64,000 nucleotides of DNA, taken from assembly GCA_019426215.1 (NCBI GenBank), contig CM033402.1, positions 26,633,102 through 26,697,101 of the forward strand, given 5' to 3'. A model generated the notes under the pieces. It ran no database searches. It saw nothing but the letters and a program-made list of their open reading frames with translations, and was not told where the DNA came from. The stretch is from Buddleja alternifolia. Taxonomy: Eukaryota > Streptophyta > Magnoliopsida > Lamiales > Scrophulariaceae. The position numbers and the translations under genes were made by a program. Each line of letters begins with the position of its first letter. The first letter of the stretch is position 1. Below are positions 10,884 to 21,700 of the stretch, in pieces.

Positions 10884-13073
10884 GTGGCACGGGAGGATGA
10901 ACTGTACCCTGAAGATGATGATGAGATTATTCCACAATCCCGAAGGGTTGCCGTTGCTCAAGAGGTAGAACAAGATGCCGAATCAGAGCTAGCCATCGGG
11001 AATGTGAATTATGTTGGAAATTCAAACAAACCTCAATTGAACTTCCACATACCCACGAATTTCCCAAAAAGGCCAAATCCGGCACAGAATGCACCACAAG
11101 GCATCTACCAAGCACCGAGGCCTCCGTTTTACAACAATCAAGCTCAGAAGCCTGGGAATTTTAAGCCACAAGGTCAAATTCCAAGAACTCCCACTGTCGA
11201 AGAAAGATTAGATGCTCACATGCAAAAATCGGACGAATCATTTGCAGAGCTTCGATTGATGTTACAAGGTGTTATGACGGGAATGAAAGAGTTGCAGCAT
11301 CAATTTGCACAATTATCAAATGATGCTGGAGTAAGAGCACCCGGGACACTTCCAAGCGATACAGAGAAGAATCCGAAGGAACAATGCCATGCCCTTACCC
11401 TTCGTAGTGGCAAAGAAGTGAAAAATGCACCAACCCAGAAGCCAACGCCCGAACATGAAAGCAATGTCCGAACGTTGGAAAATCTCGAAGATTTGAACAC
11501 GCTGCCTCCACAGTCCAGATGTGACCAAAATGTAGTCCAGACGTTGACCGGTCAACATACGAATGTGGGAAAATCCATTATCCATACGTCAGAGGCAGAA
11601 CAGAATTTTACCGAAACTTTATCTCCTTCTTCTTCTAAACCAGTTGAAATACGTCTCCCCTTTCCCCTCGCACATAAAAAGAATAAAAAAGAAATGGATA
11701 AGAGCTTTCTTAGGATTTTAGAAATTCTTCGAGAAGTTAGAATTAACATTCCTTTTATTGATGCAATTTTGCAGATGCCCAATTACATCAAGTTTTTCAA
11801 GGATATTCTCTCAAACAAGCAAAAGTGGGAAGGGAATGAAACGGTGTGTTTGACAGAAGCATGCTCAGCAGTAGTATTGAATAAGTTGCCAAAGAAACTC
11901 AAAGATCCAGGGAGCCTCACGATCCCATGCACCATCGGGCAACTCAAATTTGACCGAGTGTTGTGTGATTCAGGGGCTAGCATAAACCTTCTCCCATACT
12001 CGTTGTTTCAGAAATTGGGCTTGGGAAGTCCGAAGCCAACCTCGATGAGTCTTCAACTTGCAGATCGATCTATCAAACACCCGAAGGGAATCATAGAGGA
12101 TGTGATCGTGCAAGTTGACAAATTTTACTTTCCGGTGGACTTCGTGGTTCTAGAAATGGAAGAAGACGTCGAAGTTCCTCTCATCCTAGGAAGATCTTTC
12201 CTAGCCACAGGTAAAGCTATGATCGATGTAGCAAATGGTAAGTTAACTTTAAATGTGGGAGCAGAGAGAGTTACTTTTGACGTCTTCAAGGTTTTAAAGC
12301 ATGTCGGTGATGACGAGTCGTGTTTGCAAATAGATGTTTGTGATCCTTTGATCTTCGAGCATTTTCAGGAAAACATCTCTGACGATCCTCTTGAAATATA
12401 CATAATGAAATGTAAGGATGCTGAGTCAGCAAATGATAGACACCTGACGGCTGTCCATAGTCTGGAGAGGCGTACACAATGTGCCATCATAAGGAAATTT
12501 GAGATGTTGGATCAGCCACTGTCAAGCAAATCCAAACCATCCATTAAGGAACCACCGATTCTTGATCTAAAAGCCTTACCTTCACATCTTAAATATGTTT
12601 ATTTAAGTGATAATGAAACTTTGCCACTAATTATTTCTTCCTCTCTTACAGAGCCACAAGAAGCAAAGTTATTAAAGGTGTTGAAGGAGCACAAAAGGGC
12701 CTTTGGATGGAAGATTGCTGACATCAAGGGGATTAGTCCGGCCATTTGCATGCACAAGATCCTGATGGAAGAGAGCTCAAAGCCCACCATACAACCACAA
12801 AGGAGGTCAAATCCTCAAATTCAAGAAGTGGTGAAGAAAGAGGTAATCAAGTTACTCGATGCTGGAATCATTTTTCCTATCTCTGATAGCTCATGGGTAA
12901 GTCCAACTCAGGTAGTACCAAAGAAGGGAGGTACGACAGTCGTTCTTAATGATAATAATGAGTTGATTCCATCTAGAATTGTCACTGGTTTTAGGGTTTG
13001 CATCGATTATAGGAAATTGAATGAATGTACCCGAAAAGACCATTTCCCACTTCCTTTATCGATCAAATGTTAG
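10884..13073 (+). pseudogene. Gypsy C gag C-terminus, protease and N-terminal RT
   Basis: An open frame of 729 codons without a true start: the gag N-terminus upstream is scrambled, so the first ATG is only a frame marker. Residues 1-130 are proline- and glutamine-rich gag. Next comes QCHALTLRSGKEV (about residue 168), typical of the gag-protease junction in Athila-like elements. The aspartic protease motif LCDSGASINLLP has its catalytic DSG at residues 362-364, with the flap-side LILGRSFL about 75 residues later. RT begins near residue 630 (EVIKLLDAGIIFPI, SWVSPTQVVPKKGG, VCIDYRKLNE). The frame then shifts by a single-base loss near 13050, and the RT catalytic core is absent downstream. The family normally makes one gag-pol polyprotein. 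Confidence 0.85.
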
Positions 13074-13232
13074 AAAGATTAGCTGAGCATGAATATTATT
13101 GTTTTTTGGATGGGTATTCCGGCTATAACCCGGCATGCCCTAGAAAATTGCTAATTTTTCATGGTCAAGTTAGACAGAGGTTTTATTGCTAATTTTTCCA
13201 AAATTGCTAAACCTCTGTCTAACTTGACCATG
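13074..13232 (+). repeat. Fold-back rearrangement replacing the RT core of gypsy C
   Basis: Past the frameshift, RT continues in another frame to a DGYSGYN motif (near 13110-13128) and then stops resembling RT. Two perfect 24-bp inverted arms (13159-13182 and 13209-13232) flank a 26-bp loop, and the word ATTGCTAATTTTTC is also directly repeated (13149-13162 and 13184-13197). The right arm is ordinary coding sequence (PLSNLTM); the left arm is its inverted copy. The segment with the catalytic (Y/F)MDD box is missing between DGYSGYN and [15 protein letters not shown]. Confidence 0.85.
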
Positions 13233-15077
13233 AAAGATGCAGTATTTGATTTTGATGATGCATGTATGCAGGCTTTCCTCACTTTAAAGGAAAAATTGAT
13301 CTCAGCACCCGTGATGGCTGCTCCCGACTGGAGTTTGCCATTTGAGTTGATGTGTGACGCGAGCGACACAGCCGTAGGAGCTGTACTTGGTCAAAAGAAG
13401 GGTAAAAACTTTCATGCTATATACTATGCTAGTCGTACCTTAAATGAAGCTCAACTCAATTATGCTACCACTGAAAAAGAGCTTCTAGCTGTTATCTTTG
13501 CCTTTGACAAATTTCATTCTTATCTTGTGCTTAACAAAGTTATCGTGTACACTGATCATTCTGCATTGAAGTACTTGCTTGCTAAAAAAGATGCCAAACC
13601 TAGACTGCTAAGGTGGATTTTATTACTACAAGAGTTTGACTTAGAAATCAAAGATAAAAAAGGCTCTGAGAATGTAGTAGCTGATCACCTCTCTAGGCTC
13701 GAGTTAGTGGATGAGGGAATGGATAAGATCCCAATAAGAGATGAATTCCCTGATGAGCAACTTTTTGCTCTTTCTTCTATTTCAGTACCTTGGTATGCTG
13801 ATTTTGCTAACTATTTAGTAGCTGGAATTTTACCACCTGATCTAACCTTTCACCAAAGAAAGAAGTTTTTACATGATGCTAGGCAATATTTGTGGGAAGA
13901 GCCCTACTTATTTAAAATTGGTGTAGAGGGAATTATCAGAAGATGTATACCTGAGGAGGAAATGGCATCTGTCCTGGCTCACTGCCATGACATGCCAATA
14001 TGAGGTCACTTCGGGCCTGCTAAGACTGCTGCCAAGGTTCTACAATCAGGATTTTTCTGGCCTACTCTGTTTAGGGATGCTTATGCTTATGTTAAATCTT
14101 GTGATCGATGTCAAAGGGTAGGTAACATTTCTAGACGACACGAAATGCCAATGAACACTGTGCTTGAATGCGAACTATTTGATGTGTGGGGTATTGATTT
14201 TATGGGTCCTTTTCCTAGTTCGTGTTCTAATAAATACATTCTTGTTGATGTCGACTATGTGTCTAAATGGGTCGAAGCCGAGGCTTTGCAGACTAATGAT
14301 GCTAGGGTGGTTCTTAGATTTCTTAAGAAACGAATTTTTACTCGATTTGGTACCCCTAGAGCAATCATAAGTGATGGAGGTACACACTTTCGTAACAAGC
14401 AATTTGAAAAATTGTTGAACAAATATGGTGTTAAACATAAAATCTCGACCCCTTATCACCCTCAAACTAGTGGGCAAGTCGAAGTATCTAATAGGGAAAT
14501 AAAAAGGATTTTAGAAAAAATGGTAAATAGTCATCGAACTGATTGGTCTCTGAAATTAGATGATGCATTGTGGGCTTACCGTACTGCTTTTAAAACCCCT
14601 ATTGGCATGTCCCCATATCGCCTTGTATTTGGAAAAGCTTGTCACTTACCTGTCGAACTTGAACATCGTGCTTATTGGGCTATCAAATTCCTTAATTTCG
14701 ATGCAAGTTCTGTAGGTAACAAGCGGCTACTTCAACTGAATGAGCTCGAGGAGTGGAGACATGAGGCATACGAGAATGCCAAGCTATACAAGGAACGGAC
14801 TAAGAAGTGGCACGACAAGCATATCTTGTCACGGGAATTCAAGGAAGGCGAATTGGTTCTGATGTATAATTCAAGACTCAAACTTTTTCCGGGAAAACTT
14901 AAATCTCGTTGGTCAGGACCATTTCGAGTCACACGAGTGTATTCATCAGGGGCTGTGGAGCTCATTACAGGTGATGGACAAGTATTCTTGACCAATGGAC
15001 ACAGGTTGAAATATTACTGGGGAACTGATTGGAACGCAGACATCTCGTCTATCAAGTTCCAAGAGCCATCGACTTAA
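13161..15077 (+). pseudogene. Gypsy C RNase H and integrase (one nonsense codon)
   Basis: One reading frame runs from 13161 to the TAA at 15077, broken only by a TGA at 14001-14003. The RNase H part shows [39 protein letters not shown] and [10 protein letters not shown] with the expected acidic residues. The integrase H2C2 finger spans the TGA (HCHDM...GHFG...CDRCQ). The integrase core carries the DD35E triad: D18, D77 (ISDGGTHF) and E113 (GQVEVSNRE), numbered from the Met at 14145. The C-terminus ([21 protein letters not shown]) is the usual gypsy GPF-type module with no chromodomain, fitting Athila/Tat. If the TGA is real, integrase is truncated within its zinc finger. Confidence 0.88.
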
Positions 15078-15895
15078 TTCGATTCTGAACAGTCGAGCTA
15101 TTGACTATAAACAAGCGCTTCTTGGGAGGCAACCCATGTTTCTTACTTTTCTTATTTTTTTTTATTATTTATATATATATATATTTTTAGCGTCTAGTTT
15201 GCTTTCATTTTTGCATTTTAATCTTTCATTTCGTCTTGGTTGTTTTGTTACAGGAAAATGGTTCGAAAAAAAATATATATATATATATATATTTCATTAC
15301 TGCCTCCCACATACAGACGTGAGAGTCAGAAAGTATTTTTGAAATTTTATGTCCAGGAGGTTGGTTTTGCTCGTCTTTCTTATTTTTGTACATACATAGC
15401 CGTTTGGGGCTTGTGTGATTGTTTGTTGCTATTAATGCTTGTGGTGATTGTTTTGTATTGTGATGAGTTTTGATTGTTCTGGGGGTTGAAGTGTAACTGT
15501 TGAATAAGTTTGGGGGTATTACTGTTGAATTGTTCTTAAATTTTGCAACATTTTTATCTTCTTTTTGAGCACATGGAAAAGCGTGAGTAGGGGAGTCCAA
15601 TTTATGTTGAGCATTCTGATAGGATCGCCTTGATTTTCGACTCAACCGACTACTCCTCGGTTTGCTTTTTAAGCTTTCCGGTTTTGTAAGTATTTCTTTT
15701 ACCCTTTTTCTTGGTTTGAATCTAGATGTCACATTGAGGGCAATGTTAGGAATAAGTTTGGGGGTGTTTAAGGGTAATAATATTTTTTGATACTTTTGAA
15801 TGTTCATGTAGGTGATTCATTTTAAGCTTGAAATTTTTAATTTTTAGTCCCCAAATTGATGCAATGAAACTAATTAATGTAAGTTCGATGGCATG

Positions 15896-15929
<34 letters not shown>

Positions 15930-16152
15930 ATGTTGGAATACACATGTCTTCACTTTGCTCATGGGACTCTAGATTAGAGTAGAATTTCCATAAGATGAAT
16001 CACAAATGCACGATAAGTCGATGGTAGAGGAGTCAAGTGGATAATCATCCTGAAACACTTAAAGACTTTCTCCCAGAAATGTTAACTTAGATTCTTCTTA
16101 AGGTCACGAGTTGAGTAGTTGCTTCGTATACCTAATAATTAATGAAAAAGGT

Positions 16153-17000
16153 TGATGATTGGTATGACTATAAAGTCAGGCTGATATGTACTGGAGGTTA
16201 AAAGCAACATGCCTATATACTGTACTGTCATGCTAATTTGAGCTTTGCTCAAGCCAATTTAGGTTGAAAATGAATGAAAGGTCTAGTTTTATTTCGTGGC
16301 CTTTGGCACTCGAGTGATTAAATCCGCAAGGAGTGTCTTAACACTTAATGCCCTAAAACTATCTAGTTTGGGAGTCATTGATCCAAAGCTCGATACATGG
16401 GTGTCATAGAAAGCCTAAAGGAATAAAACATTGCACATGACCTAACCTTAATAAATTTAAATGGATGTTTCATATGAGTTTAAGGTTTAAATGGATTAAG
16501 TAATGAAATTTAAGTGGTTATCAAGTTTCTATGAGGCTTGTACTTTAGGATTGATCGACGGTTAATAAAATATGGGATTAATGTCTGAAATTTGGTAAGA
16601 ATGCCACTTGACTATAATGCCTTACACTTACAATCACTACACCCTTTGGAGGTCTTTATTCGAGTCAAGGTGTAACATGAGCAAGTCTTTGATATGTGTA
16701 TAAAAGTTTTTGAGCTTTAACAGTCGATTTTTATGCTATGGGTTTCTTATTGATTAAGTTGATTCGCGTTGATAAAGGGACTAAAATTTGGTTGGATCTT
16801 GTGGGTATATCATCTGCAAACCCTCACGAGACAACACTCGTCCTCTTTTGGTAAAATTGAGGTTTAAAGGCTTGTTGCATACGCTAAATGCAATCGTGAT
16901 CTCTACGAAAGTGAGCTATCTTTTGTTTCTGTTTTACCCTTTTTCTTGATGTTGTTTAAATCTTAGTTTTCTTTTGTTCAATTGCTCGGGGACGATCAAT
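16153..17000 (+). ncRNA. Conserved hairpin series in gypsy C 3' region (candidate structured RNA)
   Basis: Hairpins in order: GACT/AGTC 16166-16177; TTGAGC/GCTCAA 16238-16252; AGTGT/ACACT 16332-16345; ACGAG/CTCGT 16826-16841; CCTCTTTT/AAAATTGAGG 16842-16862; TTGCAT/ATGCAA 16875-16893; TCGT/ACGA 16894-16908; ATTGCTC/GATCAAT 16981-17000 just before the polypurine tract. All have counterparts in the same order in gypsy D (35780-36582, - strand). Loops vary, one stem shows a T-A to C-G exchange, and one stem is rebuilt. This is a cis-acting RNA candidate within the element's genome; no independent transcript is claimed. Confidence 0.5.
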
Positions 17001-17017
17001 GTTAAGTTTGGGGGTGT
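17001..17017 (+). other. Polypurine tract of gypsy C
   Basis: AAGTTTGGGGGTGT ends directly at the start of the 3' LTR (TGATAAG at 17018). This is the plus-strand primer position. Near-copies occur upstream at 15505-15518 and 15751-15767. Confidence 0.8.
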
Positions 17018-18575
17018 TGATAAGTGTGAGTTTTACACATTTGAGAGGTCAATAATTTCATGGTTTAGGTTCAAATATGTATGAATTTTACCACTTGTGG
17101 CTTTGATTTGTGTTTTAAATGAATTCAAGGTAAAAATCATAACAGTAGAGAAATCAGCTAGAAGAAAATGCAATACTTCTGTAATTTGGACGCAGAATCT
17201 GAGAACGTGTTCTTCTACAAAGGTGTAGATCTATGTCTTAGCTTCACGTGAGAACTTGAATCACTTGAATCTAAGATCTGAGGAAAACGTTATGAAGAAA
17301 ACACTATTGCTGCGCAGAAGGAAAAATGCTACGGGCAGCTGGACGAATCTTAGAAACTTTTGACACCTAAAAACCATTAGTTGCTTCCTTTAATGATTGT
17401 AATGCATGTATTGTGTGCCCCTTTCATTTATAATGCTGATAGTTGTCTACTTTTGGGCATGTGTAGTGTAGGTTTTTACTTATGTTCATGATGAACATTA
17501 GTTGTCTTCCTTTAGGCATGTGCTATGTGTACCCCATTTGTATTCTTTTAGTGTATATTAGTTGTTATCCTCTAGTGCATACTAGTATAAATAGGGGTGT
17601 TGTTTCATGTCAAAAGAACCCAACACACAACAACACAAAACACACTAACACTACACTCAAATAGGATACTTTCTCTTACAACAAGAAGGAGATGTTCAAA
17701 ATTGGTAGCTAGAGAGGAGATTGGAGCAAAGAAACGAGCAAGACGAAGAGAACGACGATTCAACACGAGTTCATCAATTATTAACAGGGAGCTTTTTATT
17801 TTCAGAATATTTGTCTATGAATAATTCTATGTTTTTAATTGTTTTCCCAATTATGATTATGAACTAAATTAATCAAACTAAGGCCATGTGAATGCCAATT
17901 TTATGAGTTTATATATATGAAGTGATTGTTCATTTTAATTCTATTATTGTTTTGTGTGTTAATTTTATGCTTTTATTCCAATCGTATGCTTGATCAACAT
18001 ATGTTTGCTAATTAGCCTAATTTATTATTTGAGAGAATATATATTAGGGTTCAAAGGAATTAACACATCATCCGAAAAACATGAGGAATTGCTCCTAGAG
18101 ATAGGTATAGATTTTCGGGTGCTGTTAGCCGAATTAATCCGGGGAAATTCTAGAACTTGAATGCATGGTTAATGATTTGATTCTCGGATAGATATATTTA
18201 GAGAACCGTCACGTAATCATAGGATTATTACAGCCGAGAGATCGGGTAATAATTATTTAAGGTTTTTTTCCACCAAAGCAATAATAGTCTAATAATTAGA
18301 AGAATCACTCATATATATTTACAAATAATAAAGGTTGAAGCATGTGCCTTAGTTGTTTTCTCATATAAAAATCTCAATCAAATTGTTAAGTCTTAGTCTT
18401 TTACCTTTCTACTGTCAATTAATCAAAAATCGTTTAATTTAATTCAATTGCTTTAAACTTGTTAATTGAAAATACGAGTCTCTGTGGGTTCGACATTCCG
18501 GACTTAATATCCATTCTATTACTACACACGACCAGTCCACTTGCTGTTTTATACACGTAAGGATTTTTCGTGTCA
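17018..18575 (+). repeat. Gypsy C 3' LTR
   Basis: 1,558 bp, the same length as the 5' LTR. The dozen or so differences noticed lie mainly in the first two thirds; the last few hundred bases look identical. TATA box 17586-17593. It ends GTGTCA followed by CTAGT (18576-18580), and then copia A LTR sequence resumes. Confidence 0.95.
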
Positions 18576-18580
18576 CTAGT
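18576..18580. repeat. Right target-site duplication of gypsy C (CTAGT)
   Basis: Matches 8528-8532. Copia A LTR sequence (GCCTT...) follows, as at the intact site near 26024. Confidence 0.93.
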
Positions 18581-18723
18581 GCCTTATATTCACACCTTAT
18601 AAATGCCTATAAGAAAACAACAATCAACTGCCTTATATTAATTGAAAAACCATAGTTTAGTTACAATGTTTATGCCCTATAAATCTATCCTTTTTATGGT
18701 ATTCGAGGGCATATACTCTAACA
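18581..18723 (-). repeat. Copia A 3' LTR, proximal portion
   Basis: Continues the A LTR after gypsy C and ends CTCTAACA at 18723 (LTR start TGTTAGAG on the - strand). Against the intact A 5' LTR (26024-26222) about 55 bp are missing straight after GCCTT. The polypurine tract on the - strand (GCAAGTGGGAGAT) lies at about 18724-18736. Confidence 0.88.
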
Positions 18724-18738
18724 ATCTCCCACTTGCAC

Positions 18739-21700
18739 TCAATGCCATTTGCTGTGGTTTTTAATACCCATCTTTTCGAAGTGTTTTTCCAGCACCGCCT
18801 GTGCCAATAGCTTGGTCAATGGATCTGCGACATTGTCAGCTGAGGCTATTTTCTGAATAGCTATTTCGCCTCGTTCAACGATCTCTCTTATGATGTGATA
18901 TCTCCTCTCTATGTGTTTGGATTTATTGTGAGACCTAGGTTCCTTCGCTTGCGCTATAGCTCTAGTGTTGTCACAATAAAGTGGCAACGAGGGCTTTATG
19001 CTAGGAACCACTTGAAGTTCCTCAACGAACTTCCTAATCCAAACAGCTTCTTTAGCTGCCTCGGATTCAGCCTCTGTGGTGGAGTCTGTGGTTGTGCTTT
19101 GCTTGGAACTTTTCCAAGTCACCGCTCCACCATTTAGAGTAAATACAAATCCCGAGGTGGATTTCCTGTCATCAACATCATATTGGAAATCCGAATCAGT
19201 GTACCCGTCCACCCTCAAGTCACCACTTCCATAGGTGAGAATCATATCCTTAGTTCTTTTCAGATACTTTAGGATATTCTTCACAGCTATCCAATGTTCC
19301 TTACCAGGGTTTGCTTGAAATTGACTAACAACGCTCATAGCATAAGCAATGTTTGGTCTAGTACAGGGCATCGTGTACATCAAGCTGCCCACAGCAAACG
19401 CATAGGGTATAATGTTCATTTCTTTTCTATCTTCCTCACTTTGAGGACACATAGATTTCGAAAGATGTATCCCATGTCTCATTGGTAGGAACCCTTTCTT
19501 AGAATCTTCCATCCTATGCCTTTTTAGGACCTTTTCTAAGTAATGGGCTTGAGAAAGTCCTATCATTCTTTTGGTTCGATCTCTATAGATCCGAATCCCT
19601 AGAATATAGGTCGCTTCTCCCAAGTCTTTCATGGAGAATGTACTCGAAAGCCACTTCTTGGTTGTGGTGAGCATTCCTATGTCATTCCCAATGAGTAATA
19701 TGTCATCTACATATAACACTAGGAATGTCAACTTGCTCCCACTAACCTTCTTGTAAACACAGGGCTCGTCTTCATTTTTGATGAAGTCAATTCCTTTGAC
19801 AACCTCATCAAAACGTAGATTCCAGCTACAAGACGCTTGTTTGAGTCCATAAAAGGATCTCTCAAGTTTACACACCCTATGAATATGCTCCTCGGATTCA
19901 AAATCTTTAGGCTGTTCCATATAGATATCCTCTTCTAGGAATCCATTTAGGAAAGCAGTTTTGACATCCATTTGCCATATTTCATAATCTAGGTGTGCTG
20001 CTATTGCAAGTAGAATCCTTATTGATTTGATCATAGTCACTGGCGAGAAGGTTTCTAGGTAGTCAATTCCTTCCGTTTGACTATACCCTTTCGCCACTAG
20101 CCTGGCTTTGTAGGTGTCTACTTTGCCATCAACACCAATCTTTCTCTTGTAGATCCATTTACACCCGATTGGTTTTACCCCTTAGGATTTGTCTACAAGT
20201 TTCCAGACTTGGTTTGCATGCATCGAATCAATCTCAGTTTGCATAGCTTCACGCCATCTAGCAGCATCCACATTCACCATCGCTTGATCAAAAGTGGAGG
20301 GATCATCTCCATGATCCTCCTCTAACATAGAATGGATATCCAACTCCCTCTGCATTAGATATCCGTACCTCTCAGGCGGTTGAGACACTCTATTCGATCA
20401 TCGTGGTTGTGGTTGTGTTACAGAAGGTTCGGTTCTCACTCCCTGTGTAGATGTATCCAGTGGGGTTTCATTTTGTTTTTCTAGAACAATCTTTCTACGC
20501 GTTCCTCCTTCTTGACTGAACTCATCTTCAAGAAAGTGGGCTTGTAAGGCTACAATGATCCTTTGATCATTGTGTAGGTAAAAGAGGTATCCCATAGAAT
20601 CTTCAGGATATCCAATGAAACGTCCCTTTAAGGACCTAGCCTCCAACTTATCCACTTTAGTCTTTTTGACATAAGTCGGACATCCCCAAATATTTATGTG
20701 GTTAAGACTTGGTTTCCTATTTCTCCACATTTCATAGGGAGTCAGAAGAACGGACTTGGATGGACATCTATTTAAAATGTGTGCAGCTGTAAGCAGCGCG
20801 TGACCCCACAGTGAAATGGGTAAATCAGTGTAGCTAAGCATGGAGCGAACCATGTCCAATAAGGTTCGATTCCTTCGCTCTGCTACTCCATTCAACTGTG
20901 GAGTCGCTGGAGGTGTGAGTTGCAATACTATACCATTCTCTCTGAGGTATAAGTCAAAGTCGTTGCTCATATATTCTCCTCCTCGATCAGATCGAAGAGT
21001 TTTTATACGTTAACTTGTTTGATTTTCCACTAAAGCCTTGAATTCCTTGAACTTGTCAATGGATTCAGACTTATGCTTCATCAGGTACACTAGACCATAT
21101 CGAGAATGGTCATCAGTGAAGGTGATAAAGTAAAGGAAACCTCCTCTGGCCATTTCTCTAAATAGACCACAAACGTCAGTATGCACTAAACCTAAGATTT
21201 GTGAGGCCCTTTCAAAGCTCCCTGTGAAGGGCGATCTAGCCATCTTGCCTTTGAGACAAGATTCACAAGTAGGATAGGGATCCAATCCCAGTGGGCCAAT
21301 TAGCCCATCTTCTTCCATTTTGCGAATCTTTTGTTCTCCAGCATGGCCTAGTCGAAGGTGCCATATCAATCGTTGGTTTATTTCAAGCCTACTACGTTTC
21401 CTTTGTATAGTATTCACTGCATACTCAGTCTGGACACTAAGGTAATACAATCCATTTATCAAAGAAGCAAAGGTTACAAATTTATTACCATAATAAATGT
21501 TGCATCGTTCATCAATAAAACGGAAAGTGTAACCATTCTTAACTATAACGGGAATAGAAACAATGTTTTTAAGCCCATTAGGAAAAACCAAAACATTATC
21601 CAGTAATAGTACATGTCCAGAATTTAAAAACATCGAGGTAGATCCTATTGCAGTAGCCGTGACGCTTTGCCCGCTGCCAACTCTGATCTTCACCTCATCG

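Larger units (their letters stand above)
15078..17017 (+). other. Gypsy C 3' non-coding region (no env-like gene)
   Basis: 1.94 kb without a supportable gene between integrase and the 3' LTR. It holds AAGCGCTT plus TGGGAGGCAACCCA 35-60 bp after the stop (15113-15136); (TA)n runs near 15172-15185, 15272-15291 and 15898-15928; purine tracts like the polypurine tract at 15505-15518 and 15751-15767; and a block at about 16153-16910 that is also found in gypsy D. The antisense ORF 15226-15807 is low-complexity and unsupported. Confidence 0.8.
8533..18575 (+). mobile_element. Gypsy C: Athila/Tat-like Ty3/gypsy element nested in copia A
   Basis: Order on the + strand: 5' LTR 8533-10090, tRNA-Asp-type primer site near 10099-10120, disordered gag start, gag-protease-partial RT (10884-13073), rearranged RT core, RNase H and integrase (13161-15077), 1.9 kb of non-coding 3' sequence, polypurine tract, 3' LTR 17018-18575. 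Both LTRs are exactly 1,558 bp, differ at about a dozen sites seen by eye, and are flanked by CTAGT. That makes C a recent insertion and younger than copia A. It has no env-like ORF. The RT core is missing, so it cannot be autonomous. Confidence 0.93.

Noticed and set aside
15226..15807. 193-codon antisense ORF in gypsy C 3' region
   Set aside because: Low-complexity Lys/Ser/Thr-rich translation over AT-rich and (TA)n sequence, antisense to the element, with no counterpart in gypsy D.
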